Of a stretch of DNA of 64,000 nt, positions 52,364 to 61,548 are shown piece after piece. The stretch comes from Gambelia wislizenii (Eukaryota > Chordata > Lepidosauria > Squamata > Crotaphytidae): NCBI GenBank assembly GCA_030847615.1, contig JAUMIR010000015.1:7209501-7273500 (forward strand), written 5' to 3'. Position 1 is the first letter of the stretch. Every line of letters begins with the position of its first letter. The notes under the pieces were generated by a model, which was not told where the DNA came from, made no database searches, and was given only the letters and a program-made list of their open reading frames with translations. A program made the position numbers and the translations under genes.

Positions 52364-55300
52364 CTATTTTTCACCAAAAACATTCTTATTTAGCCCTCCT
52401 TTTTTTTCCTTAACCATATTTGTTAATTTCTCATTTATAGCTATATTCCATACATCCCAAACATCTTTTAGATAATCTTGTACTTCTTCATTATCCATTA
52501 ACATTTTATATATTTTGCTTCTAATACCCTTTATAACGTTTTTCTCTTGAATAGCTTTTGTAATTAATTCCTCAAATTTTGTACTTTTTCTACAACTACC
52601 CTCCTTTAAACATTTTTTGTCCATCTTTCTAACTGTATCAGTTTAAACCATGTAAATCCTTGCTCCTTTAATGCTTTTTCCATATAATTTTTATTTTTCA
52701 TTTTCCCCATCCATTCCTTCAACCTTATTATTTCTTGTCCTCCTAATTTTGCTTCCACTTCATTTCTTAAATTTGCTGTGAAACCCTCTAACAATATTAC
52801 CGGCGTTAATGGAGATGTTCCTGGAACTAATACTTTTTTATATTTATTCCATATATCTAATATATATTTTTAAAGAGACAGATTGTATTGTTTCCCTAAA
52901 TTTCTTTTTTAGTTTACAAAAAAATATATTTCTTAATTTTAACTCTATCTCTTGTTTATTTATTTCCATCCATTCCATTTCCTTCACTTCCACAACACTA
53001 TCAATAATATATCTCAATTGATTTGCTACGTAATATAGCTTTAGATTAGGTAGGCCTAAACCTCCTTTTTTTTTTTTTGAGATTTATACCATCTATTCTT
53101 ATTGATTCTTGATCTTTTACCTCCATTACAATAATTATTTATCATATTTTGCCACTTTTTAAATTCCATCTCTGATACTTTAATAGGCAGCATTCTAAAT
53201 AAAAAATTTATTTTTGGTAATATTTTCATTTTAACCAGCGCTGTTCTTCCAAACCATGACAATTTAATTTTCCCATATTTCTCTATTATTTTCTCCATAT
53301 CTTTCCTTAACATAGTAAAAAAAAATTTCCTCTAGTTTTTCCAATTCTGCCACAATATTTATTCCTAAATATTTTATTTGCTCTTTTATTTTAATACATT
53401 TCTTTTTACTCTTCATATTTTTTTGCTCTGCCTCTGTATAATTAAATATCATCATTTCTGATTTATTCCAATTTACTTGTAAGCCTGTCATCTTCCCAAA
53501 CATTTACAAATGTTTCTCTATCTCTTGCATTTTTTCCAATGGATCATGTATTGTTATTAAAGTATCATCTGCAAACATATTGAGTTTAATCTCTTCAATA
53601 TTTCCTATCCCTTTCATATCTTCATCGTTTCTGATTACATTAGCTAATATTTCTATTACCATAGCAAATATTATTGGGGAAAGTGGGTAGCCTTGTCTTG
53701 TTCCCCTAGTTAAATTTATTTGTTCTGTCTTACCATCATTTACTATTACTGTTGCTTTATTTTTTTATACAATTGGTCAATCACACCTCTAAATTTTTCT
53801 CCAAATCCAAATGTTTTCATTATATTTTTTTTATTGCTGGCCATTCCACACAATCAAAAGCTTTAAATATATCTATAGCTATAAACCCTGCTTTAATTTT
53901 CTTTCTTCTAATTATATCTATTATATGTATTACTCTTCCAGTTAAATTAGCCATCTGTCTTCCTTCTATAAATCCACATTGGTCTTTTTGTAGAGATTTG
54001 TACATAAATTTATTCATCCTTTTCACCATTATTGCTGTTAGTATTTTTGCATCTTGATTTATTAATGATATTGGTCTATATGATTCTGGGTCTGTCAAAT
54101 CTTTATCTGGTTTTGGAATTAATATAATCAGAGATTGTTTCCATGATGGTGGTATCTCCTCTCCTTTTAAAATGTTATTATATAATTCTTTCATTCTAGA
54201 TATTAATATACTTTTAAATATTTTGTAATATTCAATTCCGAAACCATCTTCTCCTGGAACTTTCCCTAGTTTCAAATTGTTTATAATATCTTCTATTTCC
54301 TCTTCTGTTATAGGTTTTTCCATTAATTCTTTCTCCATTAATAGGTTTTTCCATTAATTCTTTTATAGGTTTTTCCATTAATTCTTTTCCATTAATTCCT
54401 CACTAATTATATCCTTACAATTTTCCTGTATATATTTCTCTAAATTTTTCAGTGGATCACCTGCTGAATATAATTTTTGATAGTATTCTTGAAATATATT
54501 TAATTTATCTTTCATCAAATTACTTTTTCCCCCTTTTTCATTTTTAATAATTCCCATCAAACTTTTAGATTTCTTTGTTTGTGTGGCTCTTACTAACATT
54601 CTAGAATTTTTATTACTGTATTCAAAAAAGTCTCTTTTCATAAATAACAGATTTCCTTTTGCTATCTCTATATCTTCCTTTTCTAACTCTTTTCTCTTTG
54701 CTTGTATTAATGTGTGGATCTGTTTCTCTCTGTTTCTAAAGTATTCTTTTTCTAGACCCTTAATTTCCTCTTCTAGTTTCTTCCTACTTTTTTTCCACAA
54801 TGTATGTGCTTCCCTAATAAATATTCCCCTTGCTACAGCTTTCATTGAATCCCACAATAATGCTTGATTGCTTTGTCCTACTCCATTTATTTCCCATATT
54901 TCTTTTAATTCTACCTTTATTCTTTCTACTATATTTTTATAACCCAAGATTTTTGTATCCAATCTCCATCTTTTTGCTTGTTTATAATCTTTTGTAATCT
55001 TTATATCTGCTGTAACTGTCACATGGTCTGTGACTTTTATGATCCCTATATCTGTGTTTACAATTTGTGGGACCAGATTTTTTGATACAAAAATATAATC
55101 TATTCTACAATAATTTTTATGTGTTGGTGAATAATAAGTGTATCTCTTTTCTTCTCCTTTCCATTCTCTCCATACATCTCGTAGTCCATTTCTATTTATA
55201 ATTTTGTTCAAATGAGTTTCATACATTTTCTTGTCCTCCTTAGTAGGATTAGATTTATCTTTCTGTTTATCCATTACCATATCAAAATCTCCCGCCATTA

Positions 55301-55700
55301 TTATAGATCCCTCACTTATTTCATTTGTAGCTTTAATAACTTCTTCATAAAATTCTATTTCACCTTCATTTGGTGCATACAGATTAACTAAAGTGAGATG
55401 TTCCTTACCCCTAATTCCTTGCATAATTATATATCTTCCTTTTATATCTTTTTTAATTTTCTTAACAATAAAATCACATCCTTCGACAAAATAGTTGCTA
55501 CTCCTCTTGATTTTGATGTTCCAAAAGCTTTTTCATATGTATTTGCCCATTTCAACTTCAATTAATTCACTCCATCTTTATTTTGGTGTGTTTCTTGTAG
55601 GAATATTATATCTGCTTTAGATTTATTTAGTAAAGATTCTGTTCTTTTCCATTTTATTACATTTCCTAACCCTTTGACATTTAAGGTCAATATTCTCAAT
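52364..55700 (-). pseudogene. L1 ORF2 (endonuclease-reverse transcriptase), broken
   Basis: ADIIFLQETH-type endonuclease start near 55600, then NLYAPNEGEIEFYEEVI, IIMAGDFDMVMD and CRIDYIFVSKNL in a 348-codon frame (55424-54378). The RT start (GKVPGEDGFGIEYYKIF, SWKQSLIILIPKPDKD, ESYRPISLINQDAKILTAIM) lies in 54338-53820 in the same frame. The palm and carboxy parts are in short frames down to 52364. Between the first two frames is a triple repeat of ATAGGTTTTTCCATTAATTC (54310-54400). Confidence 0.88.
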
Positions 55701-56151
55701 CTACCTTCCATATTATGTATAATAAGTTTCTACTTCTATTAGTCCCCCATAGTGCACAAATACTACAACACTCAAATAAACAATAAACAATAACAATCCC
55801 ACTGCACCACCCTCCACCTTCCCCCTTCCTTCCTCCTCCCTACCCCTCCCACATACAAATTTCCTCACCCCCCTACTACTCCCAGGGATTGCCATCCCTG
55901 CCATAGCTGTAAACTTTGAGGGGGGAGGGGGTGTCAGCCATCACCGATGTCACCTTCAATCTCATCTCTCTCAGTTTTTTTCAGTCCCTTGTCTTTATAT
56001 CTTCATTTCTCCTCTCCTCCTGTTGCTCCTTTCAGCTCCCCTTGGTCTTTTGCTGCTTCTTGTTCTTCCTCTCTCAGTCCCAGTGTTGTCAGCAATTGTA
56101 ATCCTTCTTCCAGTGTTTTTATTTTGTAAAATTTCCCAGCATGCTTGAACT

Positions 56152-57099
56152 TTAAAAATATTGGGTATCCCCAATTATAGTTAATATTGTTTTTTTTTTT
56201 TTCAGTATAGCTATAATGGGTTTGATACCTCTCCTCCATTCCAATGTTTTTGCACACAAATCATTGAAGATCATCACTGGTGTTGACCCAAAAAGTATTT
56301 GGTCACCCAGTTTCCTGATTTCCTTCATAAATGTCTCTTTTTTGTAATAATTGGCCACTTTTACCAATACATCACTAGGAGTTGTTTTCCTGAATCCAGT
56401 TCTATGGATTCTCTCAAAATCTTCTTGCACCCACTGTAACTGGAGTGTCAGTTGTTGGCACCAGTTTATTATTATAATTCTCATCTGGGTTGCAGTTTCT
56501 TTTTCAAAATGTTGAACATTTCGAATTCTGATGTTCATCCTTCTATTCTGGTCTTCTTGAGCAATAAGTTGTGTTTGTATCTCATCAATCTCTACATCAT
56601 GTCTCTGAAGCCACTTTCTGTTGTTGTTTACCATTTGATTTACTTTTTTAATTTCTTTGCACACTCCTGCCATCTCCTGGTTGATTTGCTGCATGGCAGT
56701 TTGTAGTTATTTAGAAACTTCATGAATTGTTTCCTGTTTCATATTCTGTATTTCATTTCGCAGCTCAAGTGTATGAGCTTTAAAACTATGAAGTAATTTT
56801 TCATTATTCTGAGCCAGCAAAGATTGTAAATCCTCTGGTCCTGACAGGTGTTCCTTCTGCCTGTTTTTTTGGGTGCTTTTCTGTCCTTTCTTTCCTCCCC
56901 CTGCTCCAGTCACCATTTTAATTGCTTCGGTCTGTTCTTTTTCTTTTCTAATCTTTTCAGTTGTTGTTAGTGTTTCATCTGAAACTGCCCGTTCTAATCT
57001 TGTGATTGTTTTATCAGAGGGATTATTTTTAGATCTTGTCCATAAGGGAGTTTGTAAGAATTTTTTCTTTCCCTTATCTGCTCTTTGGTCTCTCGACAT
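56152..57099 (-). pseudogene. L1 ORF1, one in-frame stop
   Basis: Two segments in the same frame (57099-56707 and 56694-56152) are separated by one TAA around 56707, so a single nonsense change interrupts a protein of about 315 residues. The first part is basic and Gln/Lys-rich. The second has a coiled-coil-like stretch and the RNA-binding core with RRMNIRIRNVQHFEKETATQ and ILFGSTPVMIFNDLCAKTLE. L1 ORF1p packages L1 RNA as a chaperone. Confidence 0.82.
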
Positions 57100-57518
57100 C
57101 AGCTTCCCTCATAAATCCTCAAGTTCCGGGCATTCAGCTTTCAGCTTCTAGCTTTTAAATAAAACAGATGTTACTCACAGCATTCCGGAACAGGGGACAG
57201 TTCTTTTTTCTTTAATTAACTGCTTCAACAAGGTGTTTTCTTTATTACAAAGATATCACATCGGAGAGAGCTGGATTCTACAGCCACATCCGGTGGTGCG
57301 TGACTCCACCCTGACTTTTTGTGATTATGGCATTGCCTTCTAAATGTTCACAGACTCTCTGTTTAATGATCTGCTCTAGAATCTTCCCTGGTATTGATGT
57401 CAGACTAACTGGACAATAATTGTTGGGATTCTCTTTTCCCCCCTTTTTGAAGATAGGGACAACATTTGCCCTCCTCCATTCTGCTGGGACTTCTCCTGTT
57501 CTCCAGGAGTTCTCAAAG

Positions 57519-57989
57519 CCCTTCCTCCTCAGAACAGAACTCTGTGTCTTACCCTCAAACACCCACGCCAAACAACCCTGTTGTCCTCTCTCCTGTTTGC
57601 CTCACTCCAGTACACACCGAGCTCCAGAATCTGAAGCTGCAGCTGTAGAGAGAGCAACAGCTACTGACTGCTAGCTCCTGCCTCTGCCTCTGCCTCTGCG
57701 CTACTGACCTACTGCTTAGCTTCTCCCTCTGACCTACTTACCTACTTTCCTTTCAGTATTCTCTATGACTCACTTCCTCTCAAGAGAAGCAGCTCACCAA
57801 TCAAATGCTAATGAACCCACACAAAGAAACAGCCTTGACCCAAGCAAGCACACTAGCATTAACCCAAGAAACTTTCTGGGCTGAAGAAGTTTAATTCAAC
57901 AGCCACAAACTTACCTTATGCTGTCTCTTCCACCACACCCATGCCACCACCCCTGTTGTCCTCTTGTAGATCATCTGTGCAGCCCTAAT
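57519..57989. other. Non-coding, nothing recognised
   Basis: C/T-rich stretch with a short CTCTGC tandem (57680-57700). No domain. Confidence 0.4.
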
Positions 57990-58560
57990 TAGGTAACAAA
58001 TTAAATTCCTATATTCCTTTTCCATATTATCATTCATATTCACCATATTCAATATATATATAATTCAGGTCTCTTTCAATTTCTTTCCCAATATTTTTTT
58101 CTATCCATTTATTAATTTTGAATCATAATCTCTTTACTTTTTTACATTTCCACCATAAGTCGAAAAATGAACCTATTAGTTTTTTTACACTTCTAGCATC
58201 AATCTGAGACTCCCTTAAACATTTAGCCAATTTTAATAGGGATAAATACCATTTGAACATAGTTTTATAAAAATTCTCTTTAATATTATATGAACATGCG
58301 AATTTTAAACCCTGGTTCCAAACTCCCTCCCATTGATCCAAATATAATTGATGTCCCAACTTTTGCAACCAATCTATCCTACATTGTTTTATTTGCTCTT
58401 GCTCTAAATTAAATCTTAATAATAATCCATACATTTTACTAATTTCATGAGTTTCGAGCATAACAATGTTTCAAATTCCTACTTCTCATTTTCATATTGA
58501 AACAATTTTAAATCCTCTTTAGCTCTTTCCTTCAACTGATAATAGTTCAGCCAATGCATT
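57990..58560 (-). mobile_element. Second L1 fragment, ORF2 carboxy end
   Basis: The frame 58461-58123 encodes a region with LLLRFNLEQEQIKQCRIDWL and SFFDLWWKCKKVKRL. The Trp-Trp-x-Cys signature near the end is typical of L1 ORF2 carboxy terminal domains (a 'H/D-x-W-W-x-C' zinc-knuckle area). It is truncated on both sides and separate from the L1 at 52149. Confidence 0.65.
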
Positions 58561-58582
58561 TTAAATCCTTCCTCTAACTTCT

Positions 58583-58790
58583 ACATGGTTTATTCATTTA
58601 ACAACAAATGTTCTTTTGTTAATGAAAGAAACATCCAGCCTGACTTGAGTGATTCTCAGGGAAGGACACACAGTCAGGACTACCTAGCCACACCTGAGTG
58701 TTTGTGTTATATCACTGGGAGATGTAGTTTGGCTGTGATGTGGAGGTTGGGCATCACAAAGTGGTGGCAGAGAGGGAGGAGGAAATCCCC
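58583..58790. repeat. Dispersed repeat D, copy 2
   Basis: Same unit and same orientation as 8781-8985. About 85 percent identical by eye in shared strings such as GTTAATGAAAGAAACATCCA and GAGTGATTCTCAGGGAAGGA. Family unknown. Confidence 0.6.
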
Positions 58791-58985
58791 TCTGCTTCAC
58801 ACCCATTGTATGCATGGCATAGCAAAATGGTTTCCCTTATTTAAGATGGCAAAATCAAGGTTTGCTTTTTGGATTATTATTTTTTAAAGAAATTTTTCAA
58901 AGCCATAAATACCTAAATCCGTGGATACAGAGGGACAACTGTATGACTTTTTGAGAAATTAAGATTTTGTTGTTAAATACATAAA
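58791..58985. other. Non-coding; MITE-like phrase
   Basis: CTAAATCCGTGGATACAGAG (58914-58933) is a phrase common in vertebrate short transposons. Otherwise unremarkable. Confidence 0.3.
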
Positions 58986-59337
58986 GACTGTTATGAGCTT
59001 GTGGGGTTCATCAAGTCTAAGAACCCCTTGGTGGTCGATGGATGAGGTTGAGCTTCCGGTGAGTTCCTGAAGTGAAACTGCTTGGTGTGGAATAGAGCCC
59101 TCAAAGTGAAACTTTGAGGGACAAATTGTGCCAGTGATATCAGGCAATCAGAGGGGACTCCAATAGAAGCTCGTTTCCAGCCCAGAAGAGTGAGAGAGAA
59201 ACAAACAAACAACGAAACAACTGAAGAGGAAGGAGAAAAGGGATTAAGGGAGCTGTGAGTTTACCACAACCGCACCAATTGCTGCTGTCAAAGAGACAAA
59301 TAACGTCATCACCACTTTTATTTGGAACTTGTAAGAG

Positions 59338-59363
59338 TAAGGGTTAGGGTTAGGGTTAGGGTT
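59338..59363 (+). repeat. Short interstitial telomeric repeat (TTAGGG)n
   Basis: TAAGGGTTAGGGTTAGGG and further, four units in all, in otherwise non-telomeric sequence. Perfect units. Confidence 0.9.
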
Positions 59364-60559
59364 CCTTTTTCCTGTGGGTGTGAGGTGATTCACCAAAAAA
59401 AAGTTTGTTTTTCGCTGAAGTATCTTCACTGAGGGGAGTGAAGACGGATGACTTCAGCCCCTAACAGCTGATATTGAAAGAGCTGAGAAAGATCAGCAGA
59501 GAGAGAGTGAGAGAGTGAGAGCGTGAGTAATTGTATCCCATTACAGCTGAAGAGTAGATGAGAAAAGAAAGCTGTTAATGAGACGGCCAAGTGGGAAGAG
59601 GAAAGTTGAAAGCGAAAGGACTTTAAAAGCAACTGCGGAATGGAATATACTGGGAACGGAGTGGAGCAGTGACGAGAGGAAGGAAAAGAGCCTGGTGACC
59701 TGAATAGACTCTGGAAGACAGTAGAAGTTGGGAGGAAAGAAAGGAGAGAAAGAGAAGGGGAAGAAAAAAGAAAAGGCAAGGAAAAAGGGGTGAAGTAGCA
59801 ACGCAAAGTATGGAAGTGGAGAAATTGAAGTTGGATGTGGGATATATAGAAGGTTCTGATTCTATAAAATAAACGAATAAACATATAAATAATAAAGAAA
59901 ACCCAGACAGTGCTTACTTTAAGGATTGAAGACATAACTGAGAATAAAGGAAGAAGATTTAAGAGGAGGTGAAAGAAAAAAAATAGTAAGATATTAGAAG
60001 GGAAATTATATGAATAGTGAAATTATAGTGGCCAATAAATTAAAAATAGATAAGTTTAATTGTTTATATACAATGATATATAATTGTATGTCAATGTTAA
60101 TGATTTTTATGACTGTATGGTAGGATTAACTGGCTGTCATTGATTAATTCATTAATTGAGGTAAGGATTAACAATTTTGGATTTAGGAGGAATTTAGAGG
60201 AATAAAAATAGAGGATTTAAGTAAAACCAGAAAGTAAAGGGTAGTGGAAATTAAATTTATAAAATGAATGAATTATTTTATGAACAGTGATGGATTATAA
60301 TTGCTGATGAATTGCTGTTTGTTTTTGATTAGTTATTGATTACCAACTATAGTTAATTAATTGTGAATAATTAACTGTGGGTAATTCACTGTATGGACAA
60401 ATAAGGAATTGATTGGTTAGAGGGTGAGTATTGAAAGAGATTGAGATTGTGTGTCCAAGGTACAAGATAAATTTAAGAGAAGTCAGAAGGAAATTAGAAG
60501 AAAGTGGGTTAAAAATTAAATAAAGGGTTGCGGAATTAAGAGAATAGGGAAAAGTAGGG

Positions 60560-60561
<2 letters not shown>

Positions 60562-60590
<29 letters not shown>
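60562..60590. repeat. (CA)n microsatellite
   Basis: Fourteen CA units just upstream of L1 ORF1. Confidence 0.95.
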
Positions 60591-60595
<5 letters not shown>

Positions 60596-60657
60596 GATAT
60601 ATAAATATATTTATAGGTATTGCAATAGAGGGGGGGAAGACAGATTATAACAATAAA

Positions 60658-61548
60658 ATGCCTACTACTAGGAAGAACCTAGCCAAACAACAGCAAGCAC
60701 AAAGCCAGACTGTGAGAAGACCCTCTTTGGATATGAGTGCAAAGATTACAGATATCAATCAGTTACTTTTAAGTGAATTTAAGAAATTGAAAACAGAACT
60801 GAAATCTGAGTTGAAAGAGTTAAAAAGCAAAATAAGATTAGACATACAAAAGCAGTTAGATAATTTTGGGATGCAGTTAGAAACAGCAACTAAGGACATA
60901 ACAAAAATTAGTACAGAGTTACAAGTACTACAGGAGAAGACACAGGGATTAGAGAGGAAGAAAAAAAATTTGGAGGCTCAAATTGAATTGGAAAATAATC
61001 AAAAATTAGTACAAGAATTAAGATATAGATCTAGGTGTGTGACAGTAAGGGGGCTTCCGGAACAACCAAATGAAGTTCTAACTACAAGGATAATTCCTGA
61101 GTTAGCAAGATTTATAGAGTGGGAGCCGGATCAGCTGGACTTGGAGGTTGATAAGATCTATCGAATAGAATCCAGGGTAGCCAGGAAAAATAAGTTACCC
61201 AGAGATATTGCAATTTATTTTGTCAGAGAGAGAGTCAAGGAGATAGTCTTACAGAGGAATTTTGAAGAGGCTTTGAGAATAGAAGGAAGGGAAGTTAAAA
61301 TATTTAAAGATATACCGACTCAACTAATAAAAAGGCGTAGACAATATGGATTCTTAACAATAGTCTTAAGGGAGAAAAATATACCCTATAAATGGAATAA
61401 ACTAGAAGGTATAAACTTGACGTATAAATATAAAAAATATTGGATAATAACACTGAATAGCGCAAAAGAATTCTTGGAGAAACTAAAAAGAGAGAAGGAA
61501 GAGAAGACTGGTGAAGGAAAGGTAGGGGAAAATAGTAAGAGCAATTGA
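60658..61548 (+). CDS. L1 ORF1 protein, intact frame
   Basis: RNA-binding chaperone of the L1 ribonucleoprotein. 296 uninterrupted codons from ATG (AATAAAATGCCTACT). A basic amino end (residues 1-25) is followed by a long predicted coiled coil (about 30-120, heptad Leu/Ile with Lys/Glu), which trimerises the protein. The RNA-recognition domain includes RSRCVTVRGLPEQPNE (about 124-139), LDLEVDKIYRIESRVARK and PRDIAIYFVRERVKE. The carboxy domain has EGREVKIFKDIPTQLIKRR and ends in a Lys/Glu-rich tail. ORF1 of this order and length is normal for vertebrate L1. The protein could be made if the 5' region is a working promoter, but ORF2 downstream is broken, so the element could only act in trans. 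Confidence 0.88.
   Translation: MPTTRKNLAKQQQAQSQTVRRPSLDMSAKITDINQLLLSEFKKLKTELKSELKELKSKIRLDIQKQLDNFGMQLETATKDITKISTELQVLQEKTQGLERKKKNLEAQIELENNQKLVQELRYRSRCVTVRGLPEQPNEVLTTRIIPELARFIEWEPDQLDLEVDKIYRIESRVARKNKLPRDIAIYFVRERVKEIVLQRNFEEALRIEGREVKIFKDIPTQLIKRRRQYGFLTIVLREKNIPYKWNKLEGINLTYKYKKYWIITLNSAKEFLEKLKREKEEKTGEGKVGENSKSN

Larger units (their letters stand above)
52149..57311 (-). mobile_element. L1 LINE, near full-length (5.2 kb)
   Basis: A T-rich left end (poly(A) tail on the minus strand, 52150-52173) and ORF2, then ORF1, reading leftwards from about 57099. About 200 bp of 5' UTR reach 57311 (GGTGGAGTCACGCACCACC on its own strand). It is inserted in CR1 l. TGACTTTTTG on the right and TGAATTTTTTTTG on the left are compatible with a short target duplication merging into the tail. 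Confidence 0.85.
50824..57518 (-). mobile_element. CR1 LINE, split by an L1 and a CR1 tail (copy l)
   Basis: The 3' end (TAGAATCAGAGAATTGTAGA at 50824) continues through the carboxy domain, thumb and palm to about 52148, where an L1 is inserted. CR1 resumes at 57312 (CTGACTTTTTGTGATTATGG) and ends at about 57518 (GTTCTCCAGGAGTTCTCAAAG). The adjacent bases on the two sides match the uninterrupted sequence at 12860-12880 of copy c. Confidence 0.87.
58986..60657 (+). mobile_element. Probable 5' UTR of the plus-strand L1
   Basis: A long purine-rich stretch (many GAGAGAG, GGAAGAAAAAAG) leads up to an intact L1 ORF1, with a short telomere-like repeat near its start and a (CA)n run at 60562-60590. 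The reverse strand shows only low-complexity open frames. The left boundary is uncertain. Confidence 0.45.

Noticed and set aside
59338..59363. Chromosome end
   Set aside because: Only four telomeric units within normal sequence; interstitial.
59426..59935. 169-codon minus-strand frame rich in Ser/Leu/Phe
   Set aside because: Antisense of the purine-rich L1 5' region. Low complexity only.
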